Source of the DNA: Capitulum mitella
Lineage: Eukaryota > Arthropoda > Thecostraca > Pollicipedomorpha > Pollicipedidae
NCBI GenBank assembly: GCA_030062745.1
Contig: CP099842.1
Location: 2,356,001 to 2,420,000 of the forward strand
Reading direction: 5' to 3'
DNA length: 64,000 nucleotides
The notes beneath the pieces were generated by a model. It did not search any database. It was not told the DNA's origin and worked only from the letters and a program-made list of their open reading frames with translations. Both the position numbers and the translations under genes were made by a program. Of the stretch, positions 50,101 to 60,100 are shown piece by piece (within the stretch, counting starts at the first letter, position 1; every line of letters begins with the position of its first letter).

Positions 50101-53100
50101 CCCTCCTGGCCTTGTGGGGAATGCCGCCAAGCGCGCCCCCACTTCCTGCCAAAAGCCATAAAGCCTTCACACGTGGCGCTCGACGGGCCCCGGGTCCCTG
50201 ACGGCTCTCGGGGCTGGCCGGTTTGTCCCACGCGCTGACGAGCGGCCGGCCGAAATCGGAGCACTCGTAACTTTCTCACGCGCCGCAGACGCGTCCGAGA
50301 CGATCATACACAGGTCGACCCACTGCCTGCGGAAGCTCGACCGGCAGACCGCCTCGAACCCACCTCGGGCCCCACTTCTGTCCCCCAGCTCTCGGCGCCC
50401 TGCGGCGATCGGCGGGGCCACCGGGTCCGACGTCCCCCGCGCGGCACCCGCGCCCAGACGTGACTCACGTCTCCATTCATTCGTCCTGCAGACCGGCCAG
50501 CTCTGTTTATTTACCGCTGGCGGCCGACCCCTGCCGGCTGGAGGACGCCGGAAGCGGCGGCCGCGCGCCGCTCCTTCCTGGACTCACACCAGCGCTCCCG
50601 CTGGCCAGCGCTCCCGCTGGCCAGCGCGCTTTTGACCGCCTCCGCCGGCGCGGACAGGGTCTTACCGCAACGGCTTACCGGCGAGTGAAAGTGCTCACCC
50701 GTCCGCGCCGCCGGCGCGAAACTCAAATTCGACGCCCGACGGCCGGACAACCGCCGCCGACGCGCCGGAGCACGCCGCGTTCAGGCTGCCGCTGAATCAC
50801 CATGAGCCCGCCGTGAGTCACCGTCGGTCAGCTGTCATAAACAGCATGGCGGCCGCAGCCGCGCGTCCTGCAACGAGACCCCTGCAGGGTGGTGGGCCGC
50901 CGCCGCCGGAGCCAGCCCCCCCCCCCCCCGACAGTCAGAACTCCGCGCCCGACAGCCGCGGAAACACGCAGCAACCAAAACGTCCTGGGTCCGAACAAAA
51001 ACGACGGCCGTCAAAAACACCGCGACGACAGATCCCGCGCGTGCATCTCACGCGAACGACTCCACCCACTGCCGACTCCACCCACTGTCGACTCCACCCA
51101 CTGCATCTGTCGTGACTGCGACGCATTCATTCACTGCATCTGCCCAGCCGGCCAAACTCCCGCCGGCTCAGCGCAGGACGCTGAGGCTTCCTCGTCCGCC
51201 CCGGTTCCGCACGGATGTCCCGCTATCACGGCGCGCCGCCGCCGCTCCCGCGTCCCCCGCCATCCGGCGGTACAGCACGGCCGCTCCGGCCGCCCACGGC
51301 GGGCACGGCGGGCGTGCTGGGCCCGGCGCGCGGCGTGCCCGCTGCCAGGGCCGGCCGGGCGGCGGGGCGCGCCGGCGCGCCGTGCAACTCAACACGGCCG
51401 CTGTTTGGCGCCAACGCCGCAACGGCCGCCGGATGGCGCCAAAACGGCCGCCTACGGCGCCGCCGCAACGGCAGCGGGGCGTTCTAAGCCGCAAATCAAA
51501 TGGGCCATCATAAAACGAGTACGAAGCAGGTGTGGGAAGTCGCCAGCAATGTCTCGTGTCAACGAGGAACATGTCCGAGTGTCAGAACCTGGAAAAACGT
51601 GACCGCCTCTGCAAGGCTGGCGCGTCGTGACACAAAATCGCATGCCAAAGCCAGAAAAGATGTATGCGTTGTGAGGCGTAGCTCACATTCAAGTCCGCGC
51701 TCGTCAACTTGACACGTCGCTCAAAATGTCACGAGTGCATATATCGCGGTTTCAACATGAGAACGTAACCGGATTCCGATATCAGTACACTTTCTGTTAT
51801 TCTAAATTCGGTGCAAACTTCCAAATGCCGAGAGAAGCTTGTCAGCCTGCAGCCAATTTTCCGACAGCCTGAGTTGCGTTCATAAACTGACGAACATCAC
51901 TTACAAGGTCACCATGTGCTTCCGTACTGCGGTTTGCAGCATGGTTGTGCTTCCTTACTGCGGTTTGCAGCATGGTTGCATTTCTTTTCATACCCAATGA
52001 AAAATCGACTTTGCTCCCCATCGATGTTTTAACGCTCTAAGGCCACTTGGTAAGTGATCTAGTCATTTTCTGAACGCGACCCTGAAGTCTGGCAGGCGGG
52101 TACTTACAATGACGTCTGGAACTGTGATGCTGTTGTCGGCGCACTGCACCAATATCTCGGCCGTCAGCGGATGGCTCTCGCGCAGCTTCGAGCTCACAAA
52201 CAGACAGACGGCGCCCAGCAGCTGCAGGTGGTCCTTCCTCACGTTCGTCACACTCAGAAATCTGTCCAGCAGGTTCATGGAGAGGGGGAACACGTCGTCT
52301 TGGCAGCGCTGCTCCTCGCATACCTGCGAACGGCGCGGCGCTGGGTTACCGACACGTGCCCGGCCCTGCAGGGCGCTGCCACGATGAAACGACCGACGGC
52401 ACCGGAGCTCGTCGGCGTTTCCAACAGCGACGCAACGCTCGCAGATGTAACGCGTGATTCTCCCGAGACCAGGCCGTGGGTGATAGACCATCGGTGAGGT
52501 GGGAACAGTTCGCCTAAGGGCCACGGGTGCAGTTTTCTAATGCGCCTGTATGTTTATGGGTACCCGGCACAATGGAAAACGAAATCAGCGCAAACAAAGA
52601 TTCACTGATCGTTTCAAGATACGCATACTCATACGTTTACAAATACGCAGCATTTTGACCTTGTGCGCAAATCATAAACAAAGTTCAAAAATCCGCGCCA
52701 CGTTCGGTTCTGTTAACAGTGGCACAAGTTTCTGTTCCGGTTTCTGCTTAATTTCCAAGACAGGGATGTGAGAATTCCAGTTGGCACGCACGATAATTTT
52801 TGAAGGCCTCATTTCTTGACTGAACCTATGGTGGCATTAAACAGTGTCAGTGACTCTACGATCAAGGGACTGTCATTTTCCGACAGCGTGAAGTGATTTC
52901 ATTTTCTGGGGGACATGTACGAACAAAAAACGTCTTATTCTTAGATATCCGTTTATATTTTGTGCTTAACAGGTAAACAGCAACGGTCATTTTTTACACA
53001 AGCACAGCCCAAGTCCATGTCCACTCACCTCTACCATCCAGTATGCTAGGATCCTCCGCATGGGCAGCTGAATCTCATTCTGCACGCACTTGAAGTAGGA

Positions 53101-53256
53101 ACAGGACGGCAGGTACCGACTCTCCGTGTCCAGCAGGTTGGTGAGGACGCGCCTGTCGTTCACCAGGGCCGGGTCGCGGACGGCCTTGCAGACCGGCTCC
53201 TGCTCGAGCACGCCCCGCTCGCAGCAGAGCAGGCTGTCGCCCAGGTCTCGCGACAT
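34044..53256 (-). CDS. CycD: Cyclin D, complete five-exon gene (join of 53029-53256, 52108-52323, 46074-46245, 37408-37550, 34044-34202)
   Basis: G1/S cyclin: by family knowledge it binds and activates CDK4/6, and the kinase phosphorylates retinoblastoma-family proteins in the nucleus. The five exons sum to 918 nt, 305 residues plus stop; human cyclin D1 has 295. Seen in order: an LxCxE Rb-binding motif (LLCCE, residues 9-13); the start of the cyclin box with the MRRILAYW patch (about 66-73); the box core in exon 2, with Lys122 in SSKLRE at the position of human Lys112, needed for CDK4 binding; the second cyclin fold in exons 3-4 ([16 protein letters not shown]-like QAQTF, PSMVAA); and the C-terminal [10 protein letters not shown], whose Thr296 matches the GSK3/AMBRA1 phosphodegron Thr286 of human D1. 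The acidic run before that motif in vertebrate D1 is replaced by a short mixed segment. All junctions are GT-AG and keep frame. No frameshift or stop is seen. Confidence 0.95.
34203..37407 (-). other. CycD: CycD intron 4 (3205 bp)
   Basis: The intron runs from GTCAGT to TGCAG. It has mixed composition, with a GC-rich part near 34.5-35.2 kb that includes a C14-type homopolymer at about 34.53 kb and a two-copy repeat of about 35 bp at 34619-34688. I recognise no exon or mobile element in it. In human CCND1 retention of the matching intron gives the D1b isoform that lacks the phosphodegron; nothing here shows that this happens in this gene. Confidence 0.85.
34619..34688. repeat. Two-copy repeat of about 35 bp in CycD intron 4
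   Basis: TGTACCGCAGTACAGAGCGG and TGTACCGCCGCACAGAGCGG begin two tandem units. Confidence 0.75.
37408..37550 (-). CDS. CycD: CycD coding exon 4 (end of codon 206 to residue 253)
   Basis: The exon follows a TTTTTTGCAG acceptor. Its first two bases complete a Glu codon with the last base of exon 3, giving [20 protein letters not shown], an excellent match to the D-cyclin PPSMVAAGSV helix. It continues to the [10 protein letters not shown] segment and stops in phase 0 at ACG before GTCAGT. A TGACGTCA octamer (37395-37402) begins five bases into the intron. In human CCND1 the matching exon end is where the G870A polymorphism affects splicing. Confidence 0.93.
38108..38160. repeat. AGAGC pentanucleotide-type microsatellite in CycD intron 3
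   Basis: Repeats of AGAGC, AGAAC and AGGAACAGAGC extend over about 50 bp. Confidence 0.85.
39345..39715. repeat. Minisatellite, 45-bp unit, about eight copies, in CycD intron 3
   Basis: CTGACCCACCA recurs at 39380, 39425, 39470, about 39521, 39567, 39612, 39657 and 39702, almost always 45 bp apart, linked by GAGAGCTCAGGTCGCC. The multiple-of-three period keeps a false frame open. Confidence 0.92.
40180..40204. repeat. Perfect 11-bp hairpin in CycD intron 3
   Basis: GTTGAGGCGTC and GACGCCTCAAC flank the loop TGT. Confidence 0.85.
45268..45294. repeat. (GCC)9 triplet run
   Basis: Nine GCC units are followed by AGCAGCAG, 36 bp before the duplicated 228-bp block. Confidence 0.95.
45331..45558. 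repeat. 228-bp duplicated block, copy 2, inside CycD intron 3
   Basis: This is the second copy of the block at 8103-8330, in the same orientation. It lies 36 bp after a nine-unit GCC run (45268-45294) in intron 3. No target-site duplication or terminal repeat is evident, so the mode of copying is unknown. Confidence 0.9.
45850..46091 (-). repeat. 40-bp minisatellite starting in CycD exon 3 and spanning its splice donor
   Basis: On the minus strand, units begin at 46091, 46051, 46011, 45971, about 45931, 45890 and about 45851, an almost exact 40-bp period. Each begins like TCRTCATGTGCAGCACAG; unit 2 matches unit 1 at about 29 of 40 positions. Unit 1 includes the last 18 coding bases of exon 3 (the VMCST region) and the true donor. 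Unit 2 keeps AGAGGTCAGC, and unit 5 keeps CAGCACAGGTCAGT, identical to the true donor over 14 bases. Related GGAATG...GCATTGGATCA duplications continue to about 45745. Because the coding unit is conserved in the family, the intronic units are the derived copies. Confidence 0.85.
46074..46245 (-). CDS. CycD: CycD coding exon 3 (residues 149-205 plus first base of codon 206)
   Basis: The exon follows a TTGTTCCAG acceptor and encodes [22 protein letters not shown], then the linker to [13 protein letters not shown]. These match the start of the second cyclin fold and the KHAQTFVALCAT segment of vertebrate D cyclins. It ends in phase 1 at ACAG followed by GTCAGT. The last 18 bases of the exon are also the start of a 40-bp tandem array that runs on into intron 3. 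A TGACGTCA octamer lies within the exon at 46189-46196. Confidence 0.95.
47131..47175. repeat. (GGC)15 triplet run in CycD intron 2
   Basis: Fifteen uninterrupted GGC units lie in a CpG-dense block. The plus-strand polyalanine frame through it is a by-product. Such a run is prone to length change. Confidence 0.95.
51915..51976. repeat. Two-copy 31-bp direct repeat in CycD intron 2
   Basis: TGTGCTTCCGTACTGCGG followed by TTTGCAGCATGGT is repeated immediately with one change. It lies about 130 bp inside the intron from the exon 2 donor. Confidence 0.9.
52108..52323 (-). CDS. CycD: CycD coding exon 2 (residues 77-148, cyclin box core)
   Basis: The exon is 216 nt (72 codons), from CGCAG acceptor to GTAAGT donor, phase 0 at both ends. 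It encodes [41 protein letters not shown] and PLTAEIL, the most conserved part of D-type cyclins. As I recall, human CCND1 exon 2 has the same length and phase. The DRFLS and SSKLRE segments form the CDK-binding face. Confidence 0.96.
52324..53028 (-). other. CycD: CycD intron 1 (705 bp)
   Basis: The intron runs from GTGAGT to CGCAG between exons 1 and 2. The sequence is mostly AT-rich with no repeat array. The open frames in it (for example 52550-52771, plus) look like chance ORFs. Confidence 0.9.
53029..53256 (-). CDS. CycD: CycD coding exon 1 (residues 1-76)
   Basis: The start is the ATG at 53256-53254. It has a purine at -3, and an in-frame TGA 18 codons upstream (53310-53308) with no other ATG between, so the choice is firm. 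The exon carries LLCCE, then [15 protein letters not shown], the [10 protein letters not shown] motif typical of D cyclins, and [11 protein letters not shown]. It ends in phase 0 at GAG followed by the strong donor GTGAGT. There are four more residues before LLCCE than in human D1. Confidence 0.95.
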
Positions 53257-53760
53257 TCCGCAAGCCTCACAAGTCCGCGAGCCGACGTAAAAACCACTCA
53301 GCCCGCCTCAGATCGCTCGCCTGAGAGCGGCGGTTTCGTGTCGTTTCGAGTCGCAGGCCGGCGCCGTCGCTCCGCGGCGCTTCCACCCCGAGCGCCGAGC
53401 CTCAAATGACAACACGGCGCGCGGCCGCCGGTGGCGGCGCTCCGCAACAGCTGATCACCCCTCCCCTCCCCCTCCCCGTCTGCACAGCCAGCCAATCAGC
53501 TGACCGGACCGTGTCGCCAGGCGGATGGCCGGCGCCGCGCCGGGTCGGCGGGCTTCGCGGAGGCCGCCGCCGCCGAGCTGGCCGGCGGAGCTGCAGCCGT
53601 CGGCGCAGGTGCTGACGGAGCCCGAAACAGCACGCGCAGTCACGCCGCCGCCGGCTGGGCGCGGCTGGGCGGTGTACGACGTCTGTGCCATCGTCTGGTG
53701 TCGCGTCGCGCGAAGGTCATGCGTGGTCAGCGGGCGGGAGGGGGCGGCAGAGGGTGACTG
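53257..53760 (-). promoter_or_regulatory. CycD: Probable CycD 5' UTR and promoter, CpG-dense
   Basis: The segment directly upstream of the start codon is GC- and CpG-rich. It contains a C-rich Sp1/KLF-like tract (53458-53480), a CCAAT box (53493-53497 on the plus strand, usable in either orientation by NF-Y), two CAGCTG E-boxes (53448-53453, 53497-53502) and an E2F-like TTCGCGC on the minus strand near 53710. There is no clear TATA box. Such TATA-less CpG promoters suit cell-cycle genes. The transcription start is not visible, and the elements are consensus matches only. Confidence 0.45.
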
Positions 53761-55179
53761 AAAGCCACGCGGATGCATTATCTCCCCTCCTCTAAGACTT
53801 CGACCCCTGCCCGTAAGTCGGAGGAGTTACACAGAAGGGCTCGGGCGCTTCGTCCCCTCGTTTTCCCCCCGCTCCCGGTGGTCCCTCCCGAAAGTTCAAA
53901 ACAAAACGTCGTGAAGTTTGAGACGAGCGAATTGAGAACCGATTATATATAACATGTAATGTATATAATATTCAAAACAGAAAAAAACAATTATGCCGAG
54001 CTCAAAGTCACACATTTTGAAGCATGTGATTATGAACACACTCCCGAGGTCGGTGAAACATTGATTTTCGACATTTCTGTGAGCAGAGACCGAGGGGAGT
54101 CCCCGGGGCAATATTGCACACCACTGACACCGGGCCAAAACTGTACACATTTACCCCCCAGAAAACGCCAACTTGCGCGTGTCAGCCCCCACACCAGCAC
54201 CGGACGTGCTGGCAGACGTAGGCCACTTCAGACTGGCATGTTCCTATGCGTATGCCTAGGGGTATGGTATTCACGCGCCTTAAGAACCCTCTTGGGCGCC
54301 TTCCGCAACCCTTCTTTTTAGCCAGCATAGCGCCATCATAAGGCCTCAGTGGGTTCCAACTTCTCTGGGCACGTTGCTTTTCTGGCCATCATGCTAAATG
54401 GGTTTTCATGTCATTTACTAGGTGAATTTCTTTTGCATTGCTGAACATCATCAGATATCATCCAAATGCCAGGAAAATCAAGGATCGTTTTGCGGCAATT
54501 GCCTGGCGTTTTCTTGTAGCGCAGAAATATTTTGTTTCGGCTTTCAGCGGATTTTCCTCATTATTTTTCTTAAAATTTAATGGGCATGCTTGGAAACGTT
54601 TCCCTACACGTTATAATTCTAGAAACAGGGTCCGATGTATCATGATATCTTATGACAACACTTCTGTTTTACATGTTTCCTTTTCCTTGTGCAATGTTTC
54701 GGGTATGGTGTACGCTACGTTCTAAATAAGATCCGTTTCCTGTTCAGCACACGAGAAATGCTTCAACTTCGAGTGGCTTCGGACAAAACTTAAGAACTTG
54801 TTTCTGCCTAAACGCATGCAGCATTACGTGAGGATTCGTGAGTGATACGATATTCGTGAGGAACACGAATACCAAAGAAGCGCAGCAGAATTCCTTTCGT
54901 TAGCTGCTTCTTCTGCATGAACCTCAAAAATTCTCCCCCTTGATATTTTTTTCCACTGGCCGTCCAAATATTGGCTGGATTCAGCATCCCTAAACCTTTA
55001 CATCATCTTCTCTAAACCTCCGTCATCCTTGATTTGTTTTGCCCTTGCCTTGTTTCGATCAAAGATTTGGCGAAGGCTCGGGGCCGGCCGGTGCTTCAGT
55101 CCCGGCAGTCCCAGTGGAGATGTACGCCGCTCGGAGTCGTCCCGACTGCATGCAATAATGGCTTTTACCTCGTAGCGGA

Positions 55180-55320
55180 CAGCGGGTGGCGCACAGCGGC
55201 CAGCGGGTAGTACGCAGCGGACAGGAGGCAGCGGATAGCGGCCAGCGGTCAGCGGCCACCGCGCACTGAACGACAGAATACCGGGCAGCAGCCAGCGGCC
55301 AGCGGGCAGCGTGGGCAGCC
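55180..55320. repeat. CAGCGG-type short tandem repeat
   Basis: Imperfect 7- to 15-base units such as CAGCGGCCAGCGGGCAGCG recur along about 140 bp, next to a CpG-dense block. Confidence 0.8.
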
Positions 55321-55579
55321 GTGGAGGTGCGACGGGAAAGCAGCAGGGCGGAGGCAGCGTCCATACAGCGGCCGGCCGCCGGCGAGCCGACGGCGTTCCT
55401 GACCAGTCGGATTCCATGGCCGCCACGTCAGCGGGCTGACCGCGGCACGCCAGCCCGAGTCACGCCCGGCCGGCAGGCCGTCGTGCACGCTGCCCGGTGC
55501 ACGGCGTGCACGCGCGGGAACGGCCGCGGACAGCGCCGGGCGGGCGGGCGCCGTGCAGGGCTGAGAACTCGCGCTCGCA

Positions 55580-55822
55580 ATGAATGAATCCTTGGTGCAC
55601 GCGCTTGGCGCTGGGATGCGGTCGGTGGTGGTTAACGTCGGCTGGACCATTTCCGGTGCAGTCGACAGAGAGGCCGAGCACCACTGGGCGGCGCTGGTCG
55701 CGGGCACGTGGTCTCCGTCTGGGTTACAACAGCGCTCAAGATTCGGGGAAGTTTTTGAGAGGACAACGCCACATGGAGGAATGCACCACTTCTACGGTGA
55801 AGGGATGATGAAGTTTCAGTGA
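55580..55822 (+). CDS. ATG-initiated open frame, 80 codons, unrecognised
   Basis: The frame begins MNESLVHALGAGMRSVVVNV and ends FYGEGMMKFQ at TGA. It follows a CpG-dense block that could be a promoter. No domain is recognised, and the overlapping antisense frame is also open, so a chance ORF is more likely than not. Confidence 0.18.
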   Translation: MNESLVHALGAGMRSVVVNVGWTISGAVDREAEHHWAALVAGTWSPSGLQQRSRFGEVFERTTPHGGMHHFYGEGMMKFQ

Positions 55823-56177
55823 AAATGCCAGCTTTGAAACGAATGGATTTTACGAAAACTTTATACGAATTACTAAAGCATAAGTAAAAGTTCCATCAGC
55901 CTGGAAACACATTAATGCCCCTACTTTTTTGCTACGTTTTTTCATGTTTGCCACAGTCGAGACTTTATCGTCGTTAACGAAAGGCTGCCTCGGCAGCGCA
56001 CGGAATCTTCTCCAGCGCTGTCCGGGCCGGCGTCTGGCGTTGACCATCACCATATCGGAAACTGTAGGACGGGCGAGGTCCGGACGAGCGTAGTGGCTGA
56101 GGACTGGCAATAATTCCACCTCGGGACCACGTCAAAAACTCGCGCATTGTGTAATGGAGACGCATTTCACCTCATGA

Positions 56178-57156
56178 TGGGGTAAGTTGTACAAAAATGG
56201 GGTGAACTGTACCACATGGTGGGGTGAGTTGTATCGAAACTTTCTCACATGGTTGGTTGGATAACTCTAAATGGTCGGATAGTCCAAATGGGTACTCTGT
56301 TGGTCAGCCTGTGGCGTGAAATAAGGCATTTCAAATGGTTATATGCTTTATTGGTGCAGTTAATGAGGGGAAAATGCGGGTTTCTGTTTCAGACATTCTT
56401 CTTTTCATTCTAAGAACTAAAAGGGCAAAACATCTAGAAATACCAGATTCTGCAGTTTGAAGATTAAAAACTTTGACATTTTGATTTTTCATCATGTTAT
56501 TTAATTCAGTAATGTCGAAAATTCCTTAGAGTGCCCTGTTGCCACCACAGAACCGTAACCAGACTGTAAAAGTGACGTAACAACAGTAAGTTGAGTAGTT
56601 TTGCCACCACTGACACCCATTTCGGCCTCCTGCCTCTCCCTCCGAGCAAATTTCGAACCTTTAAAGACTTTAATGTGTCAAAAATGCACCAAGGAGTCAT
56701 TTCCGACCCGGACTGAGCTAATCGGATGGCAATTTTACGAGATCTCACGAAAAGCGGAATCCCTTCCCCCTTCGCACACACACAGATTCCAATACAAACG
56801 ACCCTCAAAAGAACAGGGTTAAACGACACATTCTGCATCGCAGAGCTTTGGTTGTTTGCATTCCAACGCGTTCTTAACAACTATCCCAATGCACTTTTGA
56901 TCCCGTCAGATGTCGGTGATATGCGTTTATAGTGTAGACGATTAAGTGGGGCGGGTTGTGTCATTGGAAATGGGTCCATTCAACAGTCATTCGCCGAGAA
57001 ATAAACCCCTATTCCGCAAAATGTTTCCACTAGATTTGTAGCTGAAGGATATAATTATCTGGATATATATGACTCAAAGTCATATCCTCAGTATTTAGCA
57101 CTTGAGGGAGTTCAGAATAAAAACTGATACAACTCTCCACACATACAACTCCCCCT
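56178..57156. mobile_element. Probable non-autonomous DNA transposon with iterated AGTTGTAYC ends
   Basis: The left side has three direct copies of GGGGTRARYTGTAC-type sequence (56179 to about 56234: GGGGTAAGTTGTAC, GGGGTGAACTGTACC, GGGGTGAGTTGTATC). The right side has two copies in inverse orientation (57127-57155, ATACAACTCTCC and ATACAACTCCCCC). Iterated subterminal motifs in opposite orientation at both ends are typical of DNA transposons. The interior of about 0.9 kb is AT-rich with no recognisable transposase. The exact tips and the target duplication are not clear, so I do not assign a superfamily. Confidence 0.5.
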
Positions 57157-60100
57157 TGGGTTTATTCTGCAGCAGTCGACAAGGCAAGTTATGCTGAGAA
57201 GACGTCTCTTTACCTCCAACACAGTTTCTATACCGAAAGGCAGTCTCGCATGTGTGGTTGACAAGGTCTAGGAACTAAAAAAAAACTGTGCCCCATTTTC
57301 TAATTTCGGGAATTCTGCGGATGCAATGGGGCTTTGACGTTTTGAAATTTTTTATTGAAGGGTCTTTTTTATCATTGTTTACGGTGGAGTCCTGTATATC
57401 TTTGCCAGAGACGGAAATCAAGTCTTTTATATGCGTTAGCAAAAACGATTGGTTTAATTTTACGGCAAATGCAGTTCAGACATCGCTACAATCTAAAAAA
57501 AAATCGAGTTTAGCTTTGGTCGTTGCTGGTGACGCAACAATGGATCCTCGAGTGGTCTATCACGTTTGGTAAGAAATGCACCGCTGCACATAGCTTATGT
57601 GGAACATGAATTGTTGGTTCATTTTTATGAACGGAAATCACACTACGGTGAGGGAATACACGTGTTTCGACGCTTTCCTGTTCTAATTACAATTTTTTAC
57701 ATCATGACATGACATGACATGTTGTCAATCATGAAAACAGTCATACTTATCAGTACCTTCACAGCGTGGGACCTTCAGCACCCAGGAAAAGCGGGGAGCA
57801 GGTCCATGGAATGTCTTGAGACCTTGTACCAAGCAGACTAAAAAATGACACAATAGATCACGTCTTTGGTTAAGTCTACTTTCGTCAGCCTCATGTTTTA
57901 ACAACAACCAGAAAAACATGGTTTTGGCTTACATCGTGAGTTTCGCACTGGAAAACATCGTGTTTTCTGGAAAGCGGAGCCCAAGAAAATGACATTTTCC
58001 ATTCCTTTTTCAAATGATTAAGCAATGCTAATACGACTCTTGGAATTCATATCTTTGACCTGAAAAACAAGCTTCGATTTTTGAAAGTGATCTATCTTCT
58101 AAAAAGGCTGATCACGCATGGAATCAGACTCACAGCTCGTCAAGGATTTGTAAGCAACACGAAATGTGGGACGTTCCCGCTGCAACAGCCAAAACTTTCA
58201 TGTCGGCCCGACGTTTCTGAATTCCTCAACCTGCTCGTGAGACCGGAAGTCCCCCGTTACGGACCGGCACAGGACCGGTATCAGCTGATCGGAGAAGACC
58301 AGACATGTAACGTCGCAGTTTCCTTCCAGTACAGTCCATGAACGGCTCTGGCAGCACCGGTACACGGCGGCGGTTTGGTGCAATCGTCCGGCCGTCGCAC
58401 TGGGTCACCAGGACCGCCACGTAACGGGCGGGGGACCGCACCCCGTCACGAAGCCGCAGCACCTTTCACCCGTGCTGGCCGTTTCCTGCCCGGCTTCCGC
58501 TTTTTCTGCCGCGCCACGAGCAGGCGGAGAAGCCGGCGACACTGGCGGCAGATTGTGCGCGGCGAACACGAAAAACGACGCTGCAGCGGCGCCGGATCTA
58601 AGGTCTGAAAGAAGCGGGCCCGGTATTTACACCGACCGGCCGTGTTTTCGACGCGGGGCGCCGGCTAATCGCTGTGTGAACTATTGCAGCATTCTGGAAA
58701 TACCGGCGATACACGGGGTGATATTGGCTATCTCGGCTTGTCGCAGCTCTGTTCCCAGCCGGCTGGACGTCGCCGGGTTGCGATAGGACTTTGGACGGCT
58801 CTCCTAGCCGGCCGGTACGTGAGAGGCCCAGCAGGGAGCATTCAACACTGCCTGGCAAGGGAGAAACAATTGGACCCGAATGAAGTCTGTGGAATCAGGA
58901 CAGAACGCCTGATTGCTCAAGCATTGATTTTGTTCCTTATCGTGCCAGACAGCACCGCAGTAAATCACATTACTTTAAATGCGTAAACCAAGTAAGACAA
59001 AGTATGAAGGAGCCTCCACTGCATAAAAGAACGCGGTCCAATGACCTTCATTTGTTTTCCGGTACTGCACTGTTCGTTCCCGCCATCAGCTGTCCTGACT
59101 GCAACCCCAAATCTAAGCTGAACCCGTTTGCCCCGAGCAGGCGGTCCTATCGAGAGACCGGCCAGCTGTGTGGCCGGCCGCGGTCAGCTGGCGCGCGCCG
59201 GGGCAAAGGTCGCGTCCGGGTCACCGCTGCCAGACGCCGGGGAGGGGCCGGCCGTCACGTGACCCGGCCGCCTGGCGCCGGCGGGCCGTCGCCGCCAAAA
59301 CACGGCGCTCGGCGGGAGGGCGTGCCGGCCGCGCGAGCACGCCGGCGTTCCGGCGGCGACCGGCCGGCGTGCTGGGCCGTGCTCCGTCGTCCGTCGGCGC
59401 TTCAAGTCGCTCGGCGTTTGAGTCTGAAGGAGACGCCGGCAGCTGTTTGCCGAACAAAACTCGTACGGATCACTGGTGGGTTAAGACTGATGGCCCTGCG
59501 TTTTGCGGCGGTCGAGGTCATGGAGTGCAAAGTTATGAGCTCATTCATTCGCAGTTTTGCACCATTGTTTCTACAGGTTTCACGGTTTCACGCTCTAGGT
59601 AAAGGGTGACGAGCCGTGCGCAAACTCCAGCTCGCTCACGCTTTGCCAAGTCCGCCTGGCTGGTTTAAAACCTTTACCAGCAGCCCACTCTGAGGCTGTC
59701 GCTCGCGCGACCCAAAAATGAGAAAAGCCTTCAACAATGAACCATTCGCGGAATGCCAGCATGACGGACGGCTTTTAATCAGATACGTACCTTCTTGAAA
59801 GAAAGTGCACGCGTAGCCTATCGGCCGTGTCCTGAGATCGAATGTGTGATAGTGGCTGCGGGTAATACTGGAATTGGTGAAATGCAGTACTCAGCACAAT
59901 ATTTAGCGTTCTAGCGTTCAATGGAAGTTAAAAACAGCGTGATTGGCGGCGATGGGCAGAAGGTTAGCTTGAATAAAGGAACTCTCGTGGTCTTCTTTAG
60001 GACGCGCCCAAGTTCTATCCTAGAAAAGCCTGATTTCTGCAATATGTCGGCTATAGAAGAAACGAAAATATATCTAAATCTCTTCGCTGAATGAAATCCA

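Larger units (their letters stand above)
46246..52107 (-). other. CycD: CycD intron 2 (5862 bp)
   Basis: The intron runs from GTAAGT to TTCCAG. It holds a CpG-dense block (about 46380-47830) with a 15-unit GGC run, an AT-rich middle (about 48200-49550), a second GC-rich block (about 49800-51500) and a two-copy 31-bp direct repeat near 51.9 kb. I find no coding exon in it. The long open frames in the GC-rich blocks are open in several frames on both strands, which points to composition and not coding. Confidence 0.85.
53761..56177. other. No confirmed gene; region upstream of CycD
   Basis: AT-rich DNA (about 53.9-55.0 kb) is followed by a CpG-dense block (about 55.3-55.7 kb) next to the CAGCGG array and the weak 80-codon frame. 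Confidence 0.5.
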
